A stretch of DNA of 64,000 nucleotides from Flavobacteriales bacterium (GCA_027491075.1 JAIXWX010000034.1:335045-399044); one strand, 5' to 3'. Counted from the first letter of the stretch, positions 1 to 8,706 are shown. Notes: generated from the sequence alone by a model not told the origin. Program-made: numbers and translations.

Positions 1-1527
1 AGAGTATATCTTTATTATACAGCATATATTCTGACGGTTGGCCTTACACAACTTGTTGTAAATGGATACGCGGCAAAGTATTTCTGGCCATTTTTGGGGT
101 ATCAAGGAATGGCTCTCAGTGGCGTTATTCCTGCCTTAAGTGGAGTGGCTACGGTCATTTTCTCTAGAGAGTTTTTACAGACCTCCAAGTTCACTCCTAA
201 GATCGACAAACTATTGCTGTTCTACATGTTGCTCTATATACTCGCAGTGGTTTTCGCATTTACAGGGCAATTGATGTATTGCTTTACTATTATGGATATT
301 GGCGGTGCGTCGGCTCTCTTGCTGGTGTATTGTGCAGTAGTAGGTTTGAAAAACAAATACAGGCCTGCGGGATTCTTTCTTGTTGCGTTCAGCATTTTCC
401 TAGCGGGTGTGACATTATTTGCTTTGAGAAATTTTGGTGTCATTCCTTTTAATGATATTTCCAATTATGGCTTGCCCGCAGGAAGTGCACTGGAAGCGGT
501 GCTTCTCAGTTTTGCATTGGCCGATCGAATAAATCAATTCAAGAAGGAAAAGGACGACTCTCAACAGAAAATGATTCAAGTGATGTCGGAGAATCAGCTA
601 TTGATCGAAGAGCAAAATGTCAAACTTGAAAGGATGGTGCATGAAAGAACACTTGATTTAGAAAGTACTAATTTGGAGTTAAGCACTACTTTACAAAATC
701 TGAAACTAACACAGAACCAACTTGTCGAAGCAGAAAAATTAGCCTCATTGGGTCAAATGACCGCTGGTATCGCTCATGAAATCAATAACCCTATCAATTT
801 TGTGAGTAGCAATGTTATCCCATTGAAACGCGATGTAGAAGATGTGTTGACGATGTTAAACGAGTACACAAGTATTAAGGATGGGGAAGAATGGGAGCAG
901 AAAAAGGATGCTATTCAAAGTCAATTGAAGAAGCTGGATATACCGTATGTGCGTTCCGAGATTAACCAATTGCTTCAAGGAATAGAAGAAGGGTCACGAA
1001 GGACGGCTGAAATTGTAAAGGGCTTGAGAATTTTCTCAAGAATGGATAGAGACACGCTTATTTCGGCAGATGTCAACGATTGTATACATAGTACGCTGGT
1101 AGTTATGAAGTCCCTTACAAAGGGCGAGGTGACCGTTGAGAAAGAACTTTATACAGGCACGAATGAAATCATGTGTTATCCAGGTAAGTTGAATCAAGTA
1201 TTTATGAATTTGATATCAAATGCCGTCGCTGCAACGCGAATGGAAAACAGATCATCTTCCGAGAGAATAGTTAAAATTAGAAGTTCGTACTCTAAAGATC
1301 ATGTAACCGTGGAGATATCTGACAATGGTGTGGGTATTCGGGAGGAGATCATCGACAAGATATTTGATCCATTCTTCACTACAAAATCTGTAGGAGAAGG
1401 AACGGGTCTTGGATTGTCTATTGTTAAAGGAATTATTGAGGAACACCAAGGAAAGATAGAAGTGAAGTCGGAAGTGGATAAAGGAACAAAGTTTATTATA
1501 CATTTACCACGGTTCATCAGTAAGTAA
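1..1527 (+). CDS. 7TM (7TMR-DISM-type) sensor histidine kinase, 5' end cut by the window
   Basis: The reading frame is open from the first base, so the start lies outside the window and 508 residues are visible. The first ~165 residues hold several hydrophobic helices with the pattern of the 7TMR-DISM membrane module (for example 'NGYAAKYFWP'). A charged coiled coil follows (about 180-245), then a HisKA H-box 'AGIAHEINNP' with the phosphorylatable His at visible residue 259. An HATPase domain fills the last ~150 residues, with an N box ('NLISNAVAA'), a G1 box 'DNGVGI' and a G2 box 'GTGLGLSI'. It should autophosphorylate at the membrane and pass phosphate to a receiver. The next two genes carry receivers and are candidate partners. 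A TTG at base 94 is inside the membrane region and is not a likely start. The signal sensed is unknown. Confidence 0.88.
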   Translation, partial: RVYLYYTAYILTVGLTQLVVNGYAAKYFWPFLGYQGMALSGVIPALSGVATVIFSREFLQTSKFTPKIDKLLLFYMLLYILAVVFAFTGQLMYCFTIMDIGGASALLLVYCAVVGLKNKYRPAGFFLVAFSIFLAGVTLFALRNFGVIPFNDISNYGLPAGSALEAVLLSFALADRINQFKKEKDDSQQKMIQVMSENQLLIEEQNVKLERMVHERTLDLESTNLELSTTLQNLKLTQNQLVEAEKLASLGQMTAGIAHEINNPINFVSSNVIPLKRDVEDVLTMLNEYTSIKDGEEWEQKKDAIQSQLKKLDIPYVRSEINQLLQGIEEGSRRTAEIVKGLRIFSRMDRDTLISADVNDCIHSTLVVMKSLTKGEVTVEKELYTGTNEIMCYPGKLNQVFMNLISNAVAATRMENRSSSERIVKIRSSYSKDHVTVEISDNGVGIREEIIDKIFDPFFTTKSVGEGTGLGLSIVKGIIEEHQGKIEVKSEVDKGTKFIIHLPRFISK

Positions 1528-1542
1528 GGGAAGAAGTCAATA

Positions 1543-2628
1543 ATGAGTGAGATTAAAAGAATATTATACCTGGACGATGAGGAGAACAATCTTTTCGCGT
1601 TTAAAGCGCTGTTCAGACGTGATTATGAGATTTTTACAACAACGTCTCCGCAGGAGGCAGTTCGTTATTTGAATGAGAACGAGGTACAAGTGATCTTATC
1701 CGATCAAAAAATGCCAGAGATCAGTGGCGTTGAGTTTTTTGAGTTGACCATTACAGACTATCCCGACGCGGTAAGAGTATTAGTGACAGGATATGCCGAT
1801 ATTGAAGCAGTTATTGATGCAATCAACAAAGGACAAGTCTATCGATATGTTACAAAGCCTTGGGACGAAAATGATCTGCGTATTTGTATAGAAAATTCTT
1901 TTGATCGTTATTTTTCTAAAATAGAAATTAAAAGAAAGAATGCAGAACTTCAAGAGTTAAATGACCAGCTTCAAAAGTTCATATACAGTGCTTCGCATGA
2001 TATGAGAGCGCCCCTAGCCAGTATTAAGGGCGTTTTAAAGGTGGCTGTTAGTGAAGAGCTTTCGCAAAAGGCGCGGGAGTACTTTTCATTGATTGAGAAA
2101 AGTGCGAATAGACTGGATGATTATGTTCAGAATATCATTCATTACTATCAAAATGCACAAACGGAAACATCCATTAAACCTGTAGACTTAAAGGCAATGG
2201 CGGAAAGTCTTGTTACACAGTATCAAGGTTTTGATGTATTAGAAAAATTCTCCATTGATTTGGAAGTTTTGTCGAGTACGCCGTTTTATACTGACGAATA
2301 TCGCTGGAGAATTATTTTAGGAAATTTACTTTCTAATGCAATTCGTTATCGCGATCAAGCAAAGTCACAAGGGATTATCAAGATAAATATTATTCAAAAT
2401 TCGGAGAAAGCAGTGATGAGATTTGAAGAGAATGGTGTGGGTATGACTGCAGATACCTTGGCTCAGGTGAGAGATATGCTGCAAGGTTCTGAACGCAAAA
2501 CATTGGGTTCTGGATTGGGTTTGTATCTTATCAGAGAAGCGGTGCGCAGATTATCGGGGTCAATTAAAATGGACTCAACACAAGGGGAGGGAGTAGCAGT
2601 TACGTTAGAAATTCCGAATTTACAATGA
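1543..2628 (+). CDS. Hybrid response regulator-histidine kinase (REC-HisKA-HATPase)
   Basis: The protein has 361 residues and no membrane segment, so it is cytoplasmic. An N-terminal receiver (about 5-120) has the acidic pair 'DDEE', phospho-acceptor Asp54 in 'ILSDQKMP' and the Lys in 'YVTKPW'. After a short coiled coil comes an H-box 'SASHDMRAPL' with His152, then an HATPase domain (about 250-360) with 'LGNLLSNA' and 'GSGLGLYL'. The receiver resembles those of RpfG-type regulators, but the output is a kinase instead of an HD-GYP domain. The G1 box reads 'ENGVGM', with Glu in place of the usual adenine-contacting Asp. The gene lies 15 bases after the upstream kinase and its stop overlaps the next start. 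This suggests a three-protein phosphorelay, but the direction of phosphate flow cannot be read from sequence. Confidence 0.88.
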   Translation: MSEIKRILYLDDEENNLFAFKALFRRDYEIFTTTSPQEAVRYLNENEVQVILSDQKMPEISGVEFFELTITDYPDAVRVLVTGYADIEAVIDAINKGQVYRYVTKPWDENDLRICIENSFDRYFSKIEIKRKNAELQELNDQLQKFIYSASHDMRAPLASIKGVLKVAVSEELSQKAREYFSLIEKSANRLDDYVQNIIHYYQNAQTETSIKPVDLKAMAESLVTQYQGFDVLEKFSIDLEVLSSTPFYTDEYRWRIILGNLLSNAIRYRDQAKSQGIIKINIIQNSEKAVMRFEENGVGMTADTLAQVRDMLQGSERKTLGSGLGLYLIREAVRRLSGSIKMDSTQGEGVAVTLEIPNLQ

Positions 2629-3026
2629 GCAAAGTGATTATACACTTGGTAGATGATAATGACATCGACATTGCTGTGAATTCGAAGTTGATGAAGTTGG
2701 CCCAGATTGGTGATGAAACGAGGGTCTACGGGAATGGCCGAAAATTCATAGATGCCATAGGTGAGCACCGACAAGAGTTGTCTGCTGTCTCAAATATAGT
2801 TTTATTGGATATTATGATGCCAGGAATGACTGGCTTTGAGACCATGGAGGAGTTCAATAAAATGGACACATCCTTTATTGATCATTTCGATGTATTCTTG
2901 ATTTCAAGCACGATAGATCGCAACGATATAAAACGCGCGGAGGATACTCCGCGCGTTCATAAAATTCTAGAAAAGCCGCTCGATGTTTATTTCTTGAAAA
3001 AATTAATCGAAGGGCTGCAAGATTGA
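2625..3026 (+). CDS. Single-domain response regulator (CheY/Rcp1-like receiver)
   Basis: A 133-residue stand-alone receiver. The acidic pocket is 'VDDND' near residue 10, the phospho-acceptor is Asp62 in 'LLDIMMPG', and the conserved Thr/Ser and Lys positions are in 'LISSTID' and 'LEKPLD'. There is no output domain, so it probably acts by protein contact or as a phosphate shuttle. It starts in an ATGA overlap with the hybrid kinase, so the two are probably translationally coupled. Its stop codon touches the stop codon of the convergent M42 peptidase with no base between them. Confidence 0.9.
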   Translation: MSKVIIHLVDDNDIDIAVNSKLMKLAQIGDETRVYGNGRKFIDAIGEHRQELSAVSNIVLLDIMMPGMTGFETMEEFNKMDTSFIDHFDVFLISSTIDRNDIKRAEDTPRVHKILEKPLDVYFLKKLIEGLQD

Positions 3027-4154
3027 TTATTTGATATATCTCCAATCCTGATTGTTCTTGATGGCTTTTAAGCTGTGATAAATCAGAAGAATAACATTTT
3101 CTACGTCTTCTTTATGTACCATTTCCACCGTGGTGTGCATGTAACGCAGCGGTAGTGAAATCAAGGCACTTGCAACCCCCGCATTGCTATACGCAAATGC
3201 ATCGGTGTCAGTTCCAGTACTGCGTGAAGCTGCTTGTCGCTGAATGCTAATTTTGTTCTTATCGGCAACCTCAATAATGTGCTTCAATAAATTGTTTTGA
3301 ACTGCGGGTCCATAACTTAATACAGGGCCTTTTCCACAGGCAAGGTCTCCATTTACCACTTTGCTCATCATTGGAGTTTGGGTGTCATGACATACGTCAG
3401 TTACGATAGCCACGTCGGGTTTAATGCGATGCGCAATCATTTCGGCACCGCGCAGACCAATTTCTTCCTGTACGCTGTTGGTGAAATATACTCCAAAAGG
3501 AATTTTGTCTTTATTTTCTTTGATCAGCCTTGCTACTTCAGCAATCATAAAACCTCCGACACGGTTGTCTAGTGCACGTCCCATGTAATAGCGATCATTT
3601 AGGATCGCAAATTCATCGTCGAAGGTAACTACGCAACCAACGTGAATTCCCATCTTTTCAACTTCATCTTTAGAGGTAGCGCCCACTTCTAAGAAGATGT
3701 TTTTCATGCTCGGAGTTTCTTCCTTTTCAGCAGTTCTAGTGTGTATTGCAGGCCAACCGAATACACCCTTGACGATTCCTTTGGGAGTATGAATATTTAC
3801 TCGCTTGCTGGGAGCTATCATGTGATCACTTCCGCCGTTTCTTCGCAAATAAATAAAACCATCGCCAGTAATGTAGTGCACGAACCAAGCGATTTCGTCT
3901 GCGTGTGCCTCAACTACTACTTTGTAAGGTGCGTCTGGATTGATCACGCCTACCACCGAACCGTAGGTATCTACCATATACGTATCTACATATGGTCGTA
4001 TATAGTCCAGCCATAACTGTTGACCAGGAGTTTCAAAGCCCGTAGGCGCAGCATTATTGATGTAGGTTTCTAAAAATTGAAGTGATTGAGTATTGAGTAT
4101 TCCAGCTCGTTTGCTGTCTTTACTGCCTTTACCTTTTTCTTTCTTTTTGGCCAT
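3027..4154 (-). CDS. M42 family metallopeptidase (glutamyl/deblocking aminopeptidase type)
   Basis: A 375-residue dinuclear-metal aminopeptidase of the M42 family, which trims peptides in the cytoplasm as tetrahedral oligomers. Predicted metal ligands are His84 ('EAHADE'), bridging Asp196 ('ALDNRVGG'), Glu231 ('VQEEIG', with Glu230 as the general base), Asp253 ('VTDVCH') and His340 ('YMHTT'). All are present, so the enzyme should be active. The protein begins with a lysine-rich stretch of ~17 residues that precedes the usual family start; a later start is possible, but no other Met falls before the conserved core. There is no signal peptide. The gene is divergent from mnmD across 41 bases. 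Some M42 homologues are annotated as cellulase M, but peptidase activity is the family norm. Confidence 0.92.
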   Translation of the reverse strand: MAKKKEKGKGSKDSKRAGILNTQSLQFLETYINNAAPTGFETPGQQLWLDYIRPYVDTYMVDTYGSVVGVINPDAPYKVVVEAHADEIAWFVHYITGDGFIYLRRNGGSDHMIAPSKRVNIHTPKGIVKGVFGWPAIHTRTAEKEETPSMKNIFLEVGATSKDEVEKMGIHVGCVVTFDDEFAILNDRYYMGRALDNRVGGFMIAEVARLIKENKDKIPFGVYFTNSVQEEIGLRGAEMIAHRIKPDVAIVTDVCHDTQTPMMSKVVNGDLACGKGPVLSYGPAVQNNLLKHIIEVADKNKISIQRQAASRSTGTDTDAFAYSNAGVASALISLPLRYMHTTVEMVHKEDVENVILLIYHSLKAIKNNQDWRYIK

Positions 4155-4183
4155 ATACTGAATATTTTTAAGACACGAAGTTA

Positions 4184-4191
4184 TACATTTG
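4184..4191 (+). promoter_or_regulatory. -7 box of a putative leaderless promoter for mnmD
   Basis: TACATTTG matches the Bacteroidota -7 consensus TAnnTTTG exactly and ends four bases before the mnmD ATG. Transcription would then start at or next to the start codon. No good -33 TTG is visible at the usual spacing, only a T-rich tract. Confidence 0.5.
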
Positions 4192-4195
4192 CTCC

Positions 4196-4876
4196 ATGTC
4201 GGAGAGCAATATACAACCGGAAATTATCATCACTGCCGACGGTTCACATTCTTTATATAATAAAGAACTAGATGAGACTTACCACTCTCGTCACGGTGCC
4301 TTACAAGAATCTAAATATGTTTTTATTGAGAACGGACTTAAGCAAGTTCAAACCTTTCCTTTGAACCTATTCGAGGTTGGTTTTGGAACGGGCTTGAATG
4401 CCTTGCTTTCTTCGATCTATGCGAGGGAGAGCAAGGTTCGTATAATTTATCATGCATTGGAAACTCTTCCTCTGGAGCCAGCACTGATGGAGTCATTTGG
4501 AGTCCCTCAGACCATCGGGGAAAGTAATCTTGATTTGTTTTTGGCCATACATCGTGCTGATTGGAATAGAGAAGTTGAAATAAGTGATTTCTTTACTTTG
4601 AAGAAAATAAAATCAAGTCTTCAAAATTATGATCCAAAAGGGAGTAGTTATGATTTGATTTACTATGACGCATTCGGTCCCCGCGCCCAGCCTTCAATGT
4701 GGGAGGCACCGCTTTTTCATAAAATCGCCTCTATGACAAAAACCGATGGGCTTTTTGTGACCTATTGTGCAAAAGGACAAGTAAGACGCGACCTTATATC
4801 TGCAGGTTTCAATATGCAGCGAATGCCAGGTCCGCCTGGAAAGCGAGAAATGATGACGGGAAGAAAACAATTCTGA
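4196..4876 (+). CDS. mnmD: tRNA 5-methylaminomethyl-2-thiouridine methyltransferase (MnmD)
   Basis: A 226-residue SAM-dependent methyltransferase. Motif I is 'FEVGFGTGLNAL' (59-70), and the family signature 'YYDAFGPRAQPSMWE' lies at 156-170. Both are typical of the MnmC2/MnmD methyltransferase that completes mnm5(s2)U at the wobble position of tRNAs for Lys, Glu, Gln and others. The FAD oxidase half found in the fused E. coli MnmC is absent; stand-alone MnmD proteins of about this length are normal in Bacteroidota and Firmicutes. Its stop touches the stop of the convergent neighbour. It is divergent from the M42 peptidase. Confidence 0.88.
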   Translation: MSESNIQPEIIITADGSHSLYNKELDETYHSRHGALQESKYVFIENGLKQVQTFPLNLFEVGFGTGLNALLSSIYARESKVRIIYHALETLPLEPALMESFGVPQTIGESNLDLFLAIHRADWNREVEISDFFTLKKIKSSLQNYDPKGSSYDLIYYDAFGPRAQPSMWEAPLFHKIASMTKTDGLFVTYCAKGQVRRDLISAGFNMQRMPGPPGKREMMTGRKQF

Positions 4877-5449
4877 TTATCCTAGTCTCTTCTGGACATT
4901 GGTTTCCACTTGTTCATACAATTGGTCAGGAGAAAGTGTTCTCCAACGAAACTCGTTTAATCGACCACCAAGGACAAAGTACGAATCAATATTGGCTGAC
5001 TCAAAATCCTCCAATACGTGATCTCTTGCGTTGAGCAGGGCAATCCATCCATCTTCTGAATTTACTTCTTCGAACCACTCCTCGTAATAGGAATCATCGC
5101 TGTTATGAAAATTCAGAACGTTTTCTGCTATGAGAATGAATTTGTATACACCATGGTGAATCAGATGCTCAGCAATTTCTCTTTTCAAAAACATAATGTC
5201 GTTGTACAAGAGATCATTCCATTCACCGATCAATTCGATGATAGCATATCCATCATTGTAATCTGCGAAAATGATTTTCAAGAAGAGGGTTTGACTTCCA
5301 AAATTATCCCATTGTGGGTGGATATAGTGGTTGTAAATTTTATCAGAAAACTCAAACTCACTGTATTCTCTTTCATAAAAAGGGGAGTAGGGATCCTCAC
5401 TGGAAATATAGAGCCCTCGCCAGTTGTAATAGGGTTCTAGTTCATGCAT
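4877..5449 (-). CDS. Conserved-type hypothetical acidic protein downstream of murQ
   Basis: I do not recognise this 190-residue protein. It is strongly acidic and rich in Tyr, Trp and Phe, with no signal peptide or membrane helix. Its middle part (about 80-110) alternates beta-like and helical stretches around 'DIMFLKREIAEHLI', and the C-terminal third holds 'YVLGGRLNEF'-type segments (read as 'YFVLGGRLNEF'). It starts 8 bases inside murQ, so it is probably translated from the murQ message. That alone does not tie it to cell-wall recycling. The overlapping frames on the other strand show no family features. It is real as judged by its tight packing between murQ and mnmD. Confidence 0.75.
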   Translation of the reverse strand: MHELEPYYNWRGLYISSEDPYSPFYEREYSEFEFSDKIYNHYIHPQWDNFGSQTLFLKIIFADYNDGYAIIELIGEWNDLLYNDIMFLKREIAEHLIHHGVYKFILIAENVLNFHNSDDSYYEEWFEEVNSEDGWIALLNARDHVLEDFESANIDSYFVLGGRLNEFRWRTLSPDQLYEQVETNVQKRLG

Positions 5450-6260
5450 TTTTATTCTCCTGAAAATAGTCTATTGCCGCACGAACGCTTCCCGTCTGCA
5501 ATAAAAGTTGATTGGCTTCTTGTTCTGACAGACCCGTCTGCTCCATCACCATGCGGGTGCCTCTATGCACCAACTTTTTATTGGTCAGTTGCATATCTAC
5601 CATTTTATTTCCCTTTACTCTTCCCAGTGCAATCATGCATGCAGTTGAGATCATATTGAGTACCAGTTTTTGTGCAGTGCCGCTCTTCATTCTCGTACTG
5701 CCTGTTACAAACTCAGGTCCTACAACTACTACAATTGGATGATCTACAGCTGCGGCAAGTGGGGCATTTTGGTTACAAGTAATGCAGCCAGTAAGCACTC
5801 CCATGGACTTCGCCTTTTCAACAGCACCAATCACATAAGGTGTAGATCCAGAGGCGGCAATGCCGATCAAACTGTCTTTTTCATTAATTTGATGTTCTTG
5901 AAGGTCTTTCCAACCTTGCTCTTTGTCGTCTTCCGCATTTTCGACAGGATAGCGGATGGCCCGGTCTCCTCCCGCAATAAGTCCTACCACTAGGCCATGT
6001 TCTACGCCAAAGGTTGGCGGGCATTCACTGGCATCAAGAATTCCCAATCTTCCAGAAGTACCTGCTCCTATGTAGAACAACCGTCCGCCTGCTTTCATCT
6101 TTTCCGATACGGCGGATATAAGCGCTTCAATGGCAGGCAATGCAGTTTCCACTGCTAGGGGAACTAGTTTATCTTCTTGATTGATATTTTTGAGCAATTC
6201 CGGCAGTCCCATCTTTTCTAAATGGTCATATCGACTGCTGCTTTCCGTGGTCAAATTCAT
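5442..6260 (-). CDS. murQ: N-acetylmuramic acid 6-phosphate etherase (MurQ)
   Basis: A 272-residue SIS-fold lyase that removes D-lactate from MurNAc-6-phosphate to give GlcNAc-6-phosphate during peptidoglycan recycling, in the cytoplasm. The signature 'GAGTSGRLGILDASECPPT' holds Glu79, and Glu110 lies in 'ENAEDD'. Their 31-residue spacing equals that of the catalytic pair Glu83/Glu114 of E. coli MurQ. The phosphate-binding loop 'SGSTPYV' and 'GSTRMKSGTAQK' are intact. It is slightly shorter than the E. coli enzyme at the C terminus. No MurNAc kinase or transporter gene is adjacent. The start is supported by similarity of the N-terminal 'YDHLEKM' region to Bacteroidota homologues. Confidence 0.95.
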   Translation of the reverse strand: MNLTTESSSRYDHLEKMGLPELLKNINQEDKLVPLAVETALPAIEALISAVSEKMKAGGRLFYIGAGTSGRLGILDASECPPTFGVEHGLVVGLIAGGDRAIRYPVENAEDDKEQGWKDLQEHQINEKDSLIGIAASGSTPYVIGAVEKAKSMGVLTGCITCNQNAPLAAAVDHPIVVVVGPEFVTGSTRMKSGTAQKLVLNMISTACMIALGRVKGNKMVDMQLTNKKLVHRGTRMVMEQTGLSEQEANQLLLQTGSVRAAIDYFQENKNA

Positions 6261-6264
6261 AGGG

Positions 6265-6272
6265 CAAAAGTA
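6265..6272 (-). promoter_or_regulatory. -7 box of a putative leaderless promoter for murQ
   Basis: On the minus strand TACTTTTG fits TAnnTTTG exactly and lies four bases before the murQ ATG. No TTG is visible at the -33 position, so this rests on one box only. Confidence 0.42.
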
Positions 6273-6377
6273 CTATTCAAATGTGGCTTGTGGCCTTTTT
6301 ACTTATGGAAATAATTGGCTCGATTCCTGTTTTGTGCAGGTCGTTCCTATTTCGTAATTTGCACGGATTATTGTCCT

Positions 6378-7994
6378 ATGAGAAAAGCATTATTTTATTG
6401 TATTGTCATTCTTTTGACGTTGAATGATTCTTCTGTCTTGTCACAAGACAGCACAAGTACGGGTTTTGGCAGCACAGCTACTATTCCTTATAAAATGTTG
6501 AGCGCCAAAATGGAGTTTCAGCAAAACAATATGAGGGGAGCTTTAACACTTTACAGGGAGATATTGGAGGCAGATCCTTCTAATGCCACGGCAACCTTAG
6601 GCATTGCCCAGTGCCATTATAATTTGAAGAAATACAATTTAGCATTGGAATATCTTAACCGAGCGCTTGCTATCAATACCGAGGTCAATCCTCGAACATC
6701 TTTCTTTTTTGGACAAATTTATCATCGACTTGCTGACTTGGATAAGGCTATAAATTATTATCAGCAATACATAGACGCTGAAAAAATGAGTACTTATGAA
6801 AAGGAATTGGCATTGAAGTACATCAAGGAATGTCAATTTGCAAAGTCTATGATGGCCAACCCAGCTCCAGTGGTTATTTCGAATATGGGTGAAGTAGTGA
6901 ACTCTCGTTTTGAGGAATACGCACCGGGTATTACCTCCGATGGAAAAACGATTTATTTTACTTCGAGAAGGAGCGACACAAAAGGTGGCAACATCGATCA
7001 AAAGGGCGATTATAAATTTTTTGAAGATATCTACTCTTCGACATATAACCCAGAAACGGAGGCGTGGTCTGATAGCGAACCGATTCCTGGTGCAGTGAAT
7101 ACAGAGACCTATGATGGGATATTGAGTATTGCTCCAGATGGAATGAGCATGTTCGTATACAAGAATACAACCAATAGCGCAGGTGATATTTTCTTCAGTA
7201 AAAAGAGTCAGTCAGACGGTGAATGGTACGCTGCTGAAAAACTATCTAGACCGATCAATACTACCTACTTTGAATCGTCGGTCAGTATTACGGCAGATGG
7301 AAGTACCCTTTATTTTATTTCTGAACGACCTGAAGGTATGGGACAGGGAGATATTTATGTTGCCACGAAGAAGGGAGACTCTTGGAGCAACCCCAAGAAT
7401 TTAGGAAAAGTGATAAATACAGAGGATGATGAAAAATTTGTATTCATTCATCCCAACGGAAAGACGCTGTACTTTTCGAGTAATGGTCACGAGTGTCTTG
7501 GAAGCTATGATATTTTTAAGACAGAATTTGTAAATGGAGAGTGGAGCATCCCAGTGAATCTTGGCTACCCAATCAATACAGTAAATGAGGAATCAACTTT
7601 TTCTTTGACAGCAGATAACAAGAAATTATTTCTTGCAGCGGAATACAAAGAGAATTTTGGGGAGAGAGATATTTATATGGTCGATGTTTCTCAATATGAT
7701 CTGATTTCGAAAGGCTATGAGAATGGTACATTTGGCCAGATCATTTGCATTGCGTTGGATGCAGGTGAACAGGAGATTAGAGGAGTGGAAGTGAAAGTTT
7801 TTGATGCAGTGAGTGGCAAGTTAATGGGAGAGGGCAAGACCGATAAAACAGGAAGATGGAAGTTGAGCTTACAAGGAAATCGAAGTTATCGGGTGGAGTT
7901 CATTGACGGTGTGAAAAGGGATGAACGCATCGTAGACTTAACTTTGAAAGCACAAGGAGAAACTGTAGAAAAGGCTACGGGCGTGTTGCGATGA
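6378..7994 (+). CDS. PorE-like periplasmic TPR / PD40 beta-propeller / regulatory-domain protein without OmpA domain
   Basis: I place the start at the ATG that opens a signal peptide ('MRKALFYCIVILLTL', ~22 residues); an upstream frame extension has no signal character. The 538-residue product has TPR-like helices (about 30-145), WD40-like PD40 blades marked by repeated 'D(I/L)Y/F' motifs ('FTSRRSD', 'FISERPEG', 'GQGDIYVA', 'CLGSYDIF', 'GERDIYMV'; about 150-430), and a C-terminal carboxypeptidase-regulatory-like domain (about 445-538). This order matches PorE of the type IX secretion system and related OmpA-family proteins. However, it ends before any OmpA peptidoglycan-binding domain, and the stop is clean. 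It may scaffold outer-membrane or secretion machinery; that role is inferred. Its 3' end overlaps the convergent FkbM gene by 20 bases. Confidence 0.85.
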   Translation: MRKALFYCIVILLTLNDSSVLSQDSTSTGFGSTATIPYKMLSAKMEFQQNNMRGALTLYREILEADPSNATATLGIAQCHYNLKKYNLALEYLNRALAINTEVNPRTSFFFGQIYHRLADLDKAINYYQQYIDAEKMSTYEKELALKYIKECQFAKSMMANPAPVVISNMGEVVNSRFEEYAPGITSDGKTIYFTSRRSDTKGGNIDQKGDYKFFEDIYSSTYNPETEAWSDSEPIPGAVNTETYDGILSIAPDGMSMFVYKNTTNSAGDIFFSKKSQSDGEWYAAEKLSRPINTTYFESSVSITADGSTLYFISERPEGMGQGDIYVATKKGDSWSNPKNLGKVINTEDDEKFVFIHPNGKTLYFSSNGHECLGSYDIFKTEFVNGEWSIPVNLGYPINTVNEESTFSLTADNKKLFLAAEYKENFGERDIYMVDVSQYDLISKGYENGTFGQIICIALDAGEQEIRGVEVKVFDAVSGKLMGEGKTDKTGRWKLSLQGNRSYRVEFIDGVKRDERIVDLTLKAQGETVEKATGVLR

Positions 7995-8706
7995 TTTTCC
8001 CGTAATTCAATCCCAAATTGGTCGGCTCGTAGTGAAATTTAACAATCGAATATCCCAAATCTATTATAGGAGATATAAGCGTGTTCCCGTTATTTCGCGG
8101 ATCTTTTAGGTCATGGAACTCCAAAGAAATGGTCTGGATTTTAGAGAAAACTTCTGATGGTGTTTCTTTTACAACTTGGTACTCTCCGCCTTCAATATCC
8201 ATTTTTAGGAAATCTACTTTTTCCAAATTATACATTCGAATTAGTGAGCCCAGACTGATACCTTCTACATTGATAGAGCGAGTGACTTGTAGAAGAGGGT
8301 TGGCTACAAGACTGTGATTTACCGATCTTCCTTCCATGAGTGTGACAGTTCCATCGCGAGGCGTTAATGCCTTTTGCAGAGGTTCGATGCAATAATGTGA
8401 GTTGTGATCAATGTTCTTCTTTAGTTGACTTAGATTCGTAGAAGATGGTTCAATTGCAATGATGCGGCTGCCCAATTGACTATTGATAGCCGCGAAAAGA
8501 CTGAAATACCCGTAATGTGCTCCAGCATCTATGATGCAGTTACTTTGATAAAAAGGGAAATAGTCGGCGTATTCTCGATCTACAAAAATGTTTTTGAAGA
8601 TTTGAAATTCACTTTTATTGGGCTGAAAGTCCAATGCTAGGGCATTTGCAGAGCATATAGAATTAAATTCTTTTTTTATGTCTTTTAGAAAATAGGGTCT
8701 TTTCAT
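7975..8706 (-). CDS. FkbM family SAM-dependent methyltransferase
   Basis: A 243-residue class I methyltransferase. Motif I is 'IIDAGAHYGYFSL' (58-70), the acidic loop is 'AIEPSS' with Glu86, and 'FLKMDIEGGEY' is the hallmark of the FkbM family, which O-methylates sugars, polyketides and other small molecules. It lies just beyond the end of the polysaccharide cluster on the same strand, 77 bases after the beta-mannosidase. It could therefore methylate a sugar of that glycan. That is inference from position; the substrate is unknown. Confidence 0.88.
   Translation of the reverse strand: MKRPYFLKDIKKEFNSICSANALALDFQPNKSEFQIFKNIFVDREYADYFPFYQSNCIIDAGAHYGYFSLFAAINSQLGSRIIAIEPSSTNLSQLKKNIDHNSHYCIEPLQKALTPRDGTVTLMEGRSVNHSLVANPLLQVTRSINVEGISLGSLIRMYNLEKVDFLKMDIEGGEYQVVKETPSEVFSKIQTISLEFHDLKDPRNNGNTLISPIIDLGYSIVKFHYEPTNLGLNYGKIIATRP

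Noticed and set aside
5105..5440. Open frame of 111 codons on the plus strand inside the unknown acidic gene
   Set aside because: It lies fully opposite a better-packed gene coupled to murQ and shows no family features or promoter.
6261..6377. tRNA or small RNA in the murQ / PorE-like gap
   Set aside because: I see no cloverleaf or T-loop pattern, and no terminator hairpin.
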